Source: Amphiduros pacificus
Taxonomy: Eukaryota > Annelida > Polychaeta > Phyllodocida > Hesionidae
Length of the DNA stretch: 64,000 nt
Assembly: GCA_949316495.1 (NCBI GenBank)
Contig: OX439005.1
Span: 23,028,217-23,092,216 of the forward strand
Direction of reading: 5' to 3'
Numbering within the stretch: position 1 is the stretch's first letter; every line of letters starts with the position of its first letter. A program made the translations under genes and the position numbers. This document shows, piece by piece, positions 11,248 to 22,800 of the stretch. The notes below the pieces were generated by a model. The model saw only the letters and a program-made list of their open reading frames with translations, was not told the DNA's origin and did not search any database.

Positions 11248-13908
11248 ATGAATACTTTGTTTTGCTATATTGTTATATTATTTACTGTTAAAGTACAGGG
11301 TGATTTAGGTAAGTTGGTTTAGGTTATTCATTGATTTGTTCAGTTTAAACGATTTATATACCATATTTGAATGTTTATTCAGTTGCTTCTTTTTGATTAC
11401 AGGAGGAAGATGTTTTGATTATCTTTCTACTCCAAGCAACACAGCACTAAAGAACGGAGAGAAAGTTACTTGGCAAATATTCACAATTAGTAGATGGATT
11501 TCCTCAAATGGAGAATCTCAAGTTGATGATAGACCATCTCTAAAATGTAACATAACTCTCGGGACATCTGATGGATCCAATATTACGATGAAGCAATTTT
11601 ATTTCACGGATTATACATATGTATGTCACCATACAAATTCTGTGTTGGTGTCAAAGTCCTCAGAAGAAATAAGTGAATGTCAGAAATTGGATCATTATGA
11701 GAACAATCCAATACTTCTTGGCCCTGAGATTATCTTTGTATGGTTCAGCGTACCAGTATTAAAGTTCAATATTCATTTTTCCACTGGTGAGAATACCTAA
11801 AGATACCAATTTACTTTCAAATATATATTTTTATTATATTCATAATCTCCACTTTTGATATTTGATTTAAATGTAATATCTATGATTTTAAATGTATTCA
11901 CTCTATTTCTAGAACCGTCAGGTGGATATGTATCCGCCGACCCAGGTGTTGTTACCAATGAGGTAACCACAAAGCAACATAGAAGGATGGTCTCTGAGCA
12001 AAGCAGTATTCCTTTGACAGGTAATCATTGCTCACCCCCAAAAAACATATTTCATTTCAATTGTAAGCTATCATATATCGCATGTCAATATCCATTGATT
12101 ACATTAAAATAGCAACAAAGTTATCAAAGATAAAAAAGCTCTAAATTACATATTCTTGCTTTTATATAAAAACACGATTTTTTACCAATTCGCGACATCA
12201 TGGGATGCAGAACTAAATTAATCTGATCTCGGCTGTGTACAAACTACAGGAACACCAAGATTTTTGTTAAAGTGTTAGATAAACATAAATATCGTGTTCT
12301 TGTTTAATCATATTTGATGCATGTCATTTTTGGAAATATATATTTTGTTGGTTCAATTTGTAGTAACGGAGTCACTGCTACAATTAACGACTTCAAGCGG
12401 TTCCAACCTGCATGGTAAGCACACAAGGACATCTGTTTATAGTATTTAATCTGCCGATGAACACAATACAAAATATGATCAGACCTGTTCAACAAAATTG
12501 AAAATATAAATGTTTATACCCTGAAATTTGCACTCAAATGTCCTGACCCATCACATTTCCCCTATATATATTTCTGTACCATTTGAAAGAAGTTGAGTCC
12601 CCCTATATATATTTCTGTACCATTTGAAAGTAGATGAGTCCCCCTATATATATTTCTGTACCATTTGAAAGTAGATGAGTCCCCCTCTATATATACTTCT
12701 GTACCATTTGAAAGTAGATGAGTCCCCCTATATATATTTCTGTACCATTTGAAAGTAGATGAGTCCCAAGTTCCAAAAATTAGATAACTGGATTTCTTTA
12801 AATTACATTACGTTCAATTTCAAATACAAAACATCTTTATCCTAGATAGCCCCGATGAGAACAAGGAATTGAATCAGTCAGAAGATAGTTCAATTGGTAA
12901 GTAGTTAATTATAATATTTTTTACGATCCTAAAGATCTTTTGATATCTGATATTTATTTCAAAAGGTGCCTACAAGTATCTACCAGTATACCCTTTTGGG
13001 ACATGGGCAATAAAGTTATGGAAAAGGATGTATACCAAAATGCCGAGTAGGCCATAAATCATGCTGAAAAATTCGTTTCCCATGGGAAAAGGGATGTATG
13101 CATTTTTGACAAAATATATTTCCCTCTATATAGCTTTTTATGTACGTCCGAAAACTACATACTGGTATATACTTGTGGACACCTTTTGAAAAAAAACGTT
13201 ATATATCCAAATGTGAAGTGTATCCAGTTGTGACTAGTGATTTGTAACCAGTTGTAAAAAAAAATTTGAGCAAGTCTTTATCGGTATAGGATTGATTCAA
13301 CATTGTTCCATATTTTGTAATTAAAACCCATGTTATCTTTGTTTTTAGATAAAAAATATTCATTTCGTGACTATTGCAGGTTTGATAGCAGGCCTAGTCA
13401 CCACATTTGTCATAGTTTTGGCCATTGTTGCGGGAACGATATTCCTCATACACAAGAGGTGACCGAATAAAGCTATTTGTAGTATTTGTAGTAAATTTAG
13501 TTTATTTAGTATCATTGACTGTCATACAGAGAGGTTTTTTTTTATTTAAAGACTATAAATTTGTCTATTTGATTAAACAATTAACTTTACTATTTTTATT
13601 TGTATTGACTAACATACAGAGAGTTATTTATATTTAAAGACTATTAATGTGTCTATTTGATTAAACAATTAACTTTACCATTTTTAAGGAAATCAAAATC
13701 CCCCACGGATGCAATATCACTGGATTCTCCACGGGTGGAAGATCAACCCCGTGAAAATGTGTACACATCAAAGCCAGATGCGATGGCATATTCAACATGT
13801 GCAGGTAACAATATCTCAACCATAGAAGACACTAATGAGGTTGATTCACACAATATTAAAGGAAATACAGATACTGATCTTAAGGTCTATAATCCACAAT
13901 CAGTTTGA
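11248..13908 (+). CDS. Receptor A: type I membrane protein of an unrecognised family, tail truncated
   Basis: Seven exons: 11248-11308, 11403-11786, 11913-12020, 12364-12414, 12846-12896, 13380-13458 and 13689-13908; 317 residues. Introns 1-5 are phase 1 and intron 6 phase 2, as in receptor B. Exon 1 is a signal peptide (MNTLFCYIVILFTVKVQG). Exon 2 is the ectodomain, with four cysteines and N-glycosylation sites (NIT twice), ending FNIHFSTG; a CUB-like fold is possible but unproven. Exons 3-5 are a Ser/Thr/Glu-rich stalk. Exon 6 is the membrane segment (GLIAGLVTTFVIVLAIVAG...) closed by HKR. Exon 7 is cytoplasmic, with tyrosines in ENVYTS and AYST. The stop lies inside an inserted transposon (13884-14234) that replaces the original end. 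A cell-surface sensing role is inferred only from architecture. Confidence 0.75.
12503..12775 (-). repeat. Dispersed repeat family A, inverted copy with inner tandem units
   Basis: Lies in intron 4 of receptor A. It is the reverse complement of the 3' part of the family (compare 9100-9230). Five units of about 41 bp occupy 12560-12765, each with TATATTTCTGTACCATTTGA followed by AAAGTAGATGAGT. Confidence 0.65.
13514..13688. repeat. Two-copy 90-bp tandem duplication ending at the exon-7 acceptor of receptor A
   Basis: Copies start at 13514 and 13604, both with ATTGACT followed by CATACAGAGAG. Both contain GTCTATTTGATTAAACAATT and TAACTTTAC before T-rich sequence. The second copy ends in the used acceptor (TTTTTAAG at 13688); the first has TATTTTTATTTG at that place. 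Confidence 0.65.
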
Positions 13909-14234
13909 AGCATCGGGAGAGAACTTCGTGTGGTCTCGTATATTTACGTAACTGCCTTCGGCTCTGCATGCGCTGGGGGATTCCAGGATGAGAGTGAGGC
14001 TATGACGTCAGTGGGGGGTATTTCTCATACAGCACACATGGTGTCCAGCTGCAATAACTGAGTCAAACCCGTTTTAACGGTAGTTAAAACGGGTTCAATT
14101 TAAATAATAAAAGTTTAAGACTAGCTGGTTAAGTTTACTTTTTCTGTGCTAAATTAACAAATAACATGACTTTGAACACATTTAAGCCAAAAAAACATAA
14201 GTCTGTCCCAGTGTTTCATTGTGGATTATAGACC
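13884..14234. mobile_element. 351-bp TTAA-target transposon inserted in receptor A exon 7
   Basis: Perfect 17-bp terminal inverted repeats, GGTCTATAATCCACAAT at 13884-13900 and its reverse complement at 14218-14234, are flanked on both sides by TTAA (13880-13883 and 14235-14238). TTAA duplication is the signature of piggyBac-type elements. There is no coding capacity, so it is a non-autonomous element. Inside is a palindrome (AACCCGTTTTAAC/GTTAAAACGGGTT, about 14067-14095). The insertion introduces the present stop codon of receptor A. Confidence 0.8.
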
Positions 14235-14338
14235 TTAAACAGGCTGCAGTCAATGAACCGTATGCTGTACCTATTGAAAACCAGGACAATGAACTGGAGA
14301 TAGTAGAAAATGAGTTGTATGATTCTAAGCCAAACTAA
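14235..14338 (+). pseudogene. Displaced C-terminal coding segment of receptor A
   Basis: Counting one TTAA copy, this segment continues the receptor A frame exactly where the transposon entered: ...DTDLK, then QAAVNEPYAVPIENQD, NELEIVENELYDSKPN and a TAA at 14336-14338. It aligns with the end of receptor B (MNVPLDEQAGINKIDIPNEL): VP, then an acidic residue, a conserved Q two positions on, and a shared NEL. Motifs include NEPY and YAVP (a YxxP pattern of the kind bound by Crk-type SH2 domains). It could still be expressed if the transposon is spliced out: a possible donor AAG|GTCTAT and acceptor AAACAG|GCT would keep the frame. That splice is speculative. Confidence 0.65.
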
Positions 14339-14607
14339 TACAGAGTATCAGATTGAAATCAAAATACGTCTATCTTGGAGAAACCTCTCATGATGGAAAA
14401 ACGTCATTTTCATATTATATTGATAAGAACCTGATGTATACACTTGAACCGAATGCCCTCTATAAATTGATTTACACTTTACTGTCCAAAACAATAGGTG
14501 TTATAGACGTCACTCTTAAATACGATTTTGGAATGTAAATCTTTCTAAAATCAAGGTTGCGGTAGTTGTATTTGTAAATATCCCACTTTAAAGTACCCAG
14601 CTTTACT
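14339..14607. other. 3' flank of receptor A
   Basis: Contains a 61-codon open frame at 14353-14538 with no recognisable feature. Probably untranslated or intergenic. Confidence 0.4.
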
Positions 14608-15271
14608 CAGGGGTGGGAGAGCTCTGAACCAATCTGTGCAGTAAATCTGAACCAATCTGGTTAAATCGCGTCATTTTGGTCGCTCACAACTGATCTGGTC
14701 GCTAAATGACGTCATTCTGGGCGCTCGCAACAATCTGTTCACTAAATCGCAGCCAATATGAGTGGTATCTGAGCGGTGCCGTACGGTGAACAATGGCCAT
14801 ACTGAAAAAGTTGTGTTCTTTAATCTTTATATATCGACTATCATACCCATTTTAAAAAGAAAATAACATGTTCATCAGTTACATATATAACCACATGATA
14901 ATCTAAAACTGATTTTTAACGAGATTTTTGCATAATTTTAACACAGGAATGTGCCCCAGTTTAAGATTGCATAACAAGGGGTAATTCCTGACTTGGGGGC
15001 ACAAATATTACTGCAAAAGCGTTATAGATATGTCATAATATTTCCACTATCATGAACAAGACACTGTTATACACTCAACTGTAACAATTTAAAAAAAATT
15101 TTGTGGTGATTATTGTATGATTTTGAAGCTTTTTATGAGATATAAAAAAGTCTTTACATAACAGAACCGCCCAGATTGGTTCAGAATTGGTTCAGAACAA
15201 TGGTATGACATCATACCGCCCAGATATGTTTCGAGTACTGACCAGATTGGTTCAGAGCTCTCCCACCCCTG
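14608..15271. mobile_element. 664-bp non-autonomous DNA transposon with 29-bp terminal inverted repeats
   Basis: Ends at 14608-14636 and 15243-15271 are perfect 29-bp reverse complements (CAGGGGTGGGAGAGCTCTGA, then ACCAATCTG). TTACT directly flanks both sides (14603-14607 and 15272-15276). Ends starting CAGGGG are common in hAT elements, though an 8-bp duplication would be expected there and only 5 bp match. Internal CTGAACCAATCTG and GATTGGTTCAG blocks repeat the end sequence. No coding region. Confidence 0.75.
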
Positions 15272-15632
15272 TTACTAGGCCTCTTCAATATAGGCCTAGC
15301 GCCGACGCGAGCAAATGTCGTACTATTTGGGCGCTCATTAATATTAATGAGCCAGAGATTCGAGTTACGTCATCGTATCGTGCACGTGCTGTCCTACTGA
15401 AAGGCTGTAACTATGTCATCTCGTCGTGCAAGTGTGGTTGGAAACATTCAGGGGGCGGGGCTAATGGAACCGGCCTATTTGAACATATCTGATCACATAA
15501 TCGGAGAGGGTGTTATATACTGAACCCGATGCAAACAAGCATCAGTTTTTTCTCACTGCACGTGCTGGTCAGTGACGTCATGTCCCTGGTTGGCATGTGC
15601 ACGAGGCGATTACGTAACGCAAATATGATGTA

Positions 15633-16084
15633 CAGTGACCGGCAGCCAAATCCGGACACTTTCATGTTTTTCACTCCCGATTTTCACAAAACCTTTAAAA
15701 ACTGTGTAAAAACTGCTCAGATCAAAAGAAGACCTTCGACTTTAACGGTCTGTGGAGTTTTAATGATACCCGTTCAATATTAACAGTAATAGCATTATTT
15801 TCACGCATTCAGCAAACAGGCAAACTGTCTGAGTTTCCATTGAGTTATACGGTGATGTTGGTTGCGTCACCACTTCTGACGTCATTTGACAGTGACACAA
15901 ACATTTGTGCCGTGAAAACAAATAAACACTTTTAGCGTTTTGAAAGTCAGTGGAATTACAAGACGATGTGTGAGAGACAACATTCAGCTCAATTGCAATT
16001 AGCACAGCAAGGTATGCTAGATATTTGACTGAGTTAAAAATGTCCGAGTTTAATCTGCCGGTTTCGGACAGTTGCCGGTCACTG
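15633..16084. mobile_element. Tc1/mariner-type short element, copy 1
   Basis: 452 bp bounded by CAGTGACCGGCAG... and ...TTGCCGGTCACTG, flanked by TA on both sides. It is a near full-length inverted copy of 17382-17829; shared blocks include AATCCGGACACTTTCATG, AACGGTCTGTGGAGTTTTAA and TTGTGCCGTGAAAACAAATA in reverse order and strand. TA targets and CAGTG ends fit Tc1/mariner-derived short elements. Confidence 0.8.
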
Positions 16085-16260
16085 TACTTCAAGAGATGAA
16101 ACAAGTTTCTTGGGATTTCCTTACCGTGACGTATACAGAGAATTATAGATAGTGTACTTTGGACAGCATATACAGGATGCATTGATAAAACACTCCCAAT
16201 GAAAAATATTCCAAAATATCAAGTATTTTTAATGGTTTTGTAAATTTTCTTGGCTGCAGA

Positions 16261-16446
16261 AAATTCAGATCACTTTTGTGCCCGGAAGTCAGTCTTCTCA
16301 AGTGCATGCTAAAACTTGATTGGCGAGTTGTCAATATTTGAATGTTGTCGGTATTGTTTTGATTGACCTCACGTGAAAATGTATTGTGACGTTATATAAC
16401 TCCTTCAGCTACCAATTACTTCCGGGCACCAAAGTGATCTGAATTT
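16261..16446. mobile_element. Short inverted-repeat element of about 186 bp
   Basis: Arms 16261-16288 and 16418-16446 are reverse complements with one mismatch: AAATTCAGATCACTTTTGTG followed by CCCGGAAGT against its partner. No target duplication was resolved. Confidence 0.6.
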
Positions 16447-16770
16447 TTTTGGATGCCATACCTCTGACTTTGGAACAATATAAAGTGACATTCCTGATAT
16501 ATTTTTGGAATATTAAAATCACAGACCACAAGCTAATTCATTTTAGAAGATGGCTTGATACACATTTGGAGGGAAAGCAATCGTTTGCACAGTTTACAAC
16601 ATCATCTACCTCGGAAGGTCAGGAAATGCTTAGATTTTTGTTTCCTCTCTTGATATATCATCATATTTGCGTATGCATCGATATCCCTGCACGTGCAGTG
16701 GTCCAAGTGCTGTGAGAGCTGGCTGGAAGCTAATGCGGTTCTCTTTGGATGCAAAGGAGAGTAACTTTAA

Positions 16771-17301
16771 AGGGATTAAGCACCAATTCTACAATTCGGT
16801 GAAATTGAAAGCTTAGCCACATATGAACATCATCACAAATTAGAATTATAATAGAGTAATAAAATAAGTTACTATAAGACATAAGAGTTGCACTCCCAGC
16901 ACAGGTCTGTCTGAGCCATAAGATGCACGTGAAGGGTAAACACGGGTAGCGTGAACTTTGTTTGACCTCAATTGAGGCTCAAAGCAGGGTAGCACTGTTT
17001 GACGTAATTCTGGCACTATTCAAAGGACAATAACTTTGATGACGTCATAAGCATATTGCCATACTCTTATGACGTCATTTTAACTTTCAGTGCCTCTATG
17101 GTCACACTCCACATAAAAATGACGCCAAGAAAGAAGTGTATTTTCATAAAGAGGCAATAGATTAGGGTCTTGTTAAAATAGAATTAACAGGCAAACATGG
17201 GGATGCATCAATGAAATATAAAATAGACAACAAAATAGAAATCATTTGTCACCAATATGTGAATTTTAAACATTTTTTTTCAAAATCGGTGCTTAATCCC
17301 T
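16771..17301. mobile_element. 531-bp TTAA-target transposon
   Basis: Terminal repeats AGGGATTAAGCACC(A/G)ATT at both ends (18 bp, one mismatch) are flanked by TTAA at 16767-16770 and 17302-17305. The interior is non-coding, with several TGACGTCA-like blocks. A degraded relative sits at about 43700-44090. Confidence 0.75.
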
Positions 17302-17304
17302 TTA

Positions 17305-18066
17305 ACCCCTAACGGACTAGCCCATCTAAATTTTGTTGATTGGCAGGACTAACCAATTTTTTTTCTGGAATAGTGTATCTACAGTGACTGGCAACTGTCC
17401 GAAACTGGCAGATTAAACTTGAACATTTTTAACTCGGTCAAACATCTAGCATACCTTGCTGTACTAATTGCAATTGAGCTGAATGTCAGGTCTCACACGT
17501 CACCTTACAATTCCTGTACCTTTCAAAACGTTAAAAGTGTTTATTTGTTTTCACGGCACGAATGTTTGTGTCACTGTCAAATGACGTCAGAAATAGTGAC
17601 GTGACCAACATCACTGTATAACTCAATGTGAACTCAGACAATCTGCAGATTTGTTGAATGCATGAAAATCATGCTATTTCTGTTAATATTGAACGGGTAT
17701 CATTAAAACTCCACAGACCGTTAAAGTCAAAGATCTTCTTTCGAAGAAGTTTTTACACAGTTTTTAAAGGTTTTGTGAAAATCAGGAGTGAAAAACATGA
17801 AAGTGTCCGGATTTGGCTGCCGGTCACTGTATATACTAAATTAATTAAATTTATAACCGTGGTTATTTAATATGCTTAATGTAGTGCTGCGGTCAAAAGT
17901 TCATGATTAAGGCAGTCTGACGTCACTATCATGATAACATTGTAACAAGTTGCAGCCCTTCAGAATGTTACAAATGACGTCATCAAGCCAGAACGATGGG
18001 GACGTCAACGTCCTTCCCGTCCGTTGCCGGTGGTGGACGTTGCTGTCCTTCCCGTCCGTTAGGGGT
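17305..18066. mobile_element. Short transposon with ACCCCTAACGGAC ends, interrupted by a second element
   Basis: Ends ACCCCTAACGGAC and GTCCGTTAGGGGT are perfect 13-bp inverted repeats flanked by TTA on both sides, which fits a PIF/Harbinger-type target but does not prove it. Without the nested element (17382-17829) its body is about 312 bp. It matches the uninterrupted copy at 55805-56103. The element abuts the previous one, sharing the TTAA/TTA boundary. Confidence 0.75.
17382..17829. mobile_element. Tc1/mariner-type short element, copy 2, nested
   Basis: 448 bp with ends CAGTGACTGGCA and TGCCGGTCACTG, flanked by TA. It lies inside the element at 17305-18066. The sister copy at 55805-56103 reads straight through the same point (GTGTATCT then CTATATTAATAAA), giving a natural empty site. 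It is the inverted partner of 15633-16084. Confidence 0.8.
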
Positions 18067-19835
18067 TTAGATAACGATTAAATGATATATGCTTATAGAA
18101 ATGTCATTGAGCATAATCAAAACCATATATTAAGATAACTTTACCAGAATGTCAATACAGCATTGCTCTTAATGCGGTGCGCCACTGTGGGCCCATGTCA
18201 GAATGTATCAAAATATACCTTACATTATGTCATGTACAAGATATATATTGTGCTGTTTTTAAGGATACTTTTGTCATAATTTAGAAGCTAATTGTCCTCA
18301 GGGTTGTTTTCCACATTATATTCAAGTTTTCAAAATAAATTGTTTTTCACGATGTTCATGCAACAAAATAAATAATTTACAAATGCGTTTTGAATTTTTC
18401 AGGATCACGTTAAATTCAATCCTTTCACACCTGAGAAATGGTTAATAATTGCAAATTGTTAATCTACCAATTGCCGCCATGTTATATAAATGTACTGAAA
18501 AGCTTTGATGATGTAAGATCTTTAAATTCATGACACACAGGCACAGCTTACCATACTTTTCGTTTGTGAACTCTTTAGTTTCGGAGATTGTAAAAAATGA
18601 TCAAGAGAGTTTTTGATCACAATTTCAAAAGAACATTTGTTTGAAACATCTATGGAAAGCCTAAGCGATTTTTTTAGTCTGGTCACATGACTTAATTAGC
18701 ATATTGATAACTCTTAAAAATATGTGATTTTATTATTTTAAAATTAAGAAACTAAGAATCCAAACTAAGAAACTAAGAATCCAAATTCTTCCTGAGGAAA
18801 GAGCATAAAATTCTAGCTGGATTTCATAATTTATATGTCAAAATCGAAACATTATTTATTGCTTAAATGGCATCCAAAATATTGGGAAGAGCTCAATAAG
18901 ATTTAAGGCCCTGCCCACTTTTCCAAGTGCCTTTTACACACTTAATAATTGTCCGATTAATTTTTTTGAAATATCACAATAACCTAGAACATTATGTAGT
19001 ATCAAAATATCATATCATGTCTTACTCTTTTTGGAAAGTAATTTTTTAATGTATTCATTATATAAAATTATGCAAATTAGGTCATGTAATAAATTTTTAA
19101 AAATTAATTTTGAATCCGAAAAATGTTCAGGTTTCTATTTATGTTTTCCGCATGTTGATAGGCTAATTGCGTGAGAAATCATGATCAAAAGTGTTAAGGA
19201 AGTAGATTGTGTTCATTGACAATTCTGGGTGGAAGTATTGATGGTCATTTGTGCATGTGTGAAATGGATGTTAAGCCTTTAATAAAAAGGAATGTAAAAT
19301 ATATAACCACAGACACAATATGTAAATTTATGATTAAATATTAATAAATAAATCTGTTCATTTTTGAAACATTCTTAATTAATCACATCATTAATTTGAA
19401 TTGAAATAATAATATTTTCTATAAAATATAATTTATCCCGATTATACTAGGAAAAACGATTTTAGACAATCACATAATGTAAATGAGTATAAAATGTACA
19501 ATTTCGATAGAATTGATGGAAAAAATAGGAATCTTAAACAACCAGTACAATATTGCTGATACGAACTATATATATCCTTCAGAGTGAATCTGTCAGGTGT
19601 TACACCTTACAGAGCATGGATGTTTAGTTAAAGCAAACAGGAAATAGACTGAAACATACAAAAAAACTGCTAACCTTTCTAACATATGGCATTTTTTTCT
19701 TTAAAAAATCATTTATGTTTCTTTTGTCAAAAAGGTTGAATAATACACTTGAAACGGGGAATGATTCATTTGAAATACACCCAAATGGCCAACATCAGAC
19801 GCACAAATCAGCACAATCTTTCATTAATTGTTAAC
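18067..19835. other. Intergenic stretch upstream of receptor B
   Basis: AT-rich; a short duplication AACTAAGAA(A/T)CCAAA-like is at about 18750-18785. No gene, RNA or element end recognised. The receptor B promoter should lie near its right end but no distinct motif was seen. Confidence 0.5.
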
Positions 19836-22800
19836 ATGGATTTTTCATCGATATTATGTGCTCTTGTGGTCGTCCTGCATGCCATTAAAGCTGACATGGG
19901 TAGGTATTGTATATGCTGACATGGGTAGGTATTGTATATGCTGACATGGGTAGGTATTGTAAATGCTGATATGGGTAGGTATTGTATATGCTGACATGGG
20001 TAGGTATTGTATATGCTGACATGGGTAGGTATTGTATATGCTGACATGGGTAGGTATTGTATATGCTGACATGGGTAGGTATTGTATATGCTGACATGGG
20101 TAGGTATTGTATATGCTGACATGGGTAGGTATTATATATGCTGACATGGGTAGGTATTGTATTTGCTGACATGGGTAGGTATTGTATATGCTGACATGGG
20201 TAGGTATTGTATTTGCTGACATGGGTAGGTATTGTATATGCTGACATGGGTAGGTATTGTATATGCTGACATGGGTAGGTATTGTATATGCTGACATGGG
20301 TAGGTATTATATATGCTGACATGGGTAGGTATTGTATTTGCTGACATGGGTAGGTATTGTATATGCTGACATGGGTAGGTATTATATATGCTGACATGGG
20401 TAGGTATTGTATTTGCTGACATGGGTAGGTATTGTATATGCTGACATGGGTAGGTATTGTATTTGCTGACATGGGTAGGTATTGTATATGCTGACATGGG
20501 TAGGTATTGTACATGCTGACATGGATATGTATTGTATATGCTGATATGGGTGTTCTCAGCTGCATTTGCAGACATTGGTTAACATTGTTTAAGCTGACAT
20601 AGGTAACATATATAGGTTAGTATTGTGAATGCTACCATGGGTAACAAATAGGTAAGAATCGAATATGTTGCTTTGGGTAACGAATAGGTAAGTATTGAAT
20701 ATGCTGTCATTGGTAACAGATAAGTACAAATAGACTATTGTTGTCATGGGTAACCGGTGGCCAGGTAAAGATCATGCTTCCATGTGCATGTATTGTACAT
20801 GCTGATGAGAATAAATATCAAAAACAGTTTAATGAATATTCTTCATGACTATTCTTTCCTAGATATTAGAAGGTACAGGCCCACAATGGAACGTTTACAA
20901 AACAAATTATTTATTTACACAAATGAGAAGCCTCATTGATTTGGAAACAAAGAGTATCCTTTATGGCACAGAAACAAATATGTATAATACTCAAACATGA
21001 CACTGTGAGGTAAAAAGAAACTCAAACTGACACAGCAATCTAATGTCACTCCCATATGAATTATTATTGGGAAATATTATGCATCAACTATTTCATATAT
21101 TGGTCAGCATAGAGGATGCATCCATTGGTAAGTATATATTGCTGACATTTACATTCGGATATTTATTGTTGAATCAAAATAGCAATAGCTAATTTAAAGT
21201 AATTGAACCAAAATCTGACATAAATATCACTGAGATATATTCTGTTTTATTAATCCCCCTACAGACATATCCTGCATCAATGGGATGGACTCTCACAATA
21301 AGTATAGATTTCTGGCAGGGAAAGAGTTTGAACATAAACAAGAATACAGGATGGTGCGATACAAACCCATAGCCCTGGGAACAGAAAACCAAGAGCACCC
21401 ATCCACATTATGCAAGATTTCAATGAGTGTGATTGAAGGACCCCTTCTGATGTCCACTCCAGGATACCCGATAAGCAGAAGATTTCACTGTCCAGACAAC
21501 AACACTGTGCTAATATCCCATAAGGAATCAGAGGAGGGGTGCATATGGTTAACATCGGGCCACACCACCAGAATCCAAGTGTTAAACATCCATAGCAATC
21601 AGACCAGTTTGGCATGGTACAACTACCCTGTTATTAACTTCTACTTAGCTTTCTTCTCAGGTAAAACATGAATAAAATATTCAGGTACTGATGCATTTCA
21701 CTCCATTACGTTTCAAAGCTGAATTCAAAAGATTTTCTGTTGGACTTTTCATCTTTTATATTATATATTATATTATAGACCCGAGAGAAACTATTACTGT
21801 GGAGCCAGAAAAAGTGATTGTTCCAAAGATTTTCCAATCTGACTACAAATTATCAGGTCCGTATTTGACTCTGGAAGTAACCTGTTCTGAAACATATATT
21901 AAAAACCTATTTGTGTCACGCCAATATGACCATCATAGTTCTATATATTTCTCTATAATATTGTTATATTGGTAGCTTGTATAGTTGAATAAAAATGTGA
22001 TTTGCCATTCTTATATTTAGAGGTGACACGGGCGAAAGATGGTCAAGATATCCAAGGTTGGTATTTTATTGTAAATGAATTTATTTTATTGTTCTGTTGT
22101 AAAAGTTAAATTTGCAAGAAAACAGGACCATGTTGCGTGAAGTATTGATGTATTTAATAAGGTCAAGAATCACATCATAACATACATCAATTTTCCTTTA
22201 CGGTTGTGCACTCTATACTGACCACGTGTTTAACATTAACATGCTATGGCATACGAATTGAATTATTTTTCATCTCGGATCCAGTTCATTGTGGCAGGCA
22301 TTTAAAAAATAACATACTGAGATTGTCAAAGTATATATATATATATATACATATACATGCACTTTTCACAGACCACACCACAACGCCTCTTCGTGGATCG
22401 AAAGATACACATGGAACAGATATTTCATCAAAGGTTGTTTCAAGAACAGGTACATTGTGTATTGGAGGGGGAAATAACAAATCAATATAACAAACTAAGG
22501 TTTTTCAAATATGTTGCATACAAACAGTTCTAATTAAAATCTAACTTCTGACATCTGCCTTACTCGATAACATTACAGGTATAACAACCACATGTTATTT
22601 TCACATGATAAATCACCCAGATTTTTAAATTATAATTCTTGTATTTAAACTGATCTAACTTGGATTGCAGAAATCTTAACGGAATGTTTTGTGTTTCTCT
22701 TTGATACAGCAATGATAGCAGGAATAACAACAGCCACATTTGTATTTCTCTTCATTATCATTATTATATTTGTTATCATAAAGAGGTATGTTCTAAATAC

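Noticed and set aside
14353-14538. 61-codon plus-strand frame after receptor A
   Set aside because: No domain, no homology to the receptor B tail, and no splice sites in phase.
19808-20575. Minus-strand frames of up to 226 codons with repeated HVSIYNTYPCQ
   Set aside because: Antisense of the 25-bp array, open in all three frames; no independent gene evidence.
21043-21127. Alternative first exon for receptor B (MSLPYELLLGN... before GTAAGT)
   Set aside because: Phase fits, but its signal peptide is much poorer than that at 19836; kept only as a possible alternative start.
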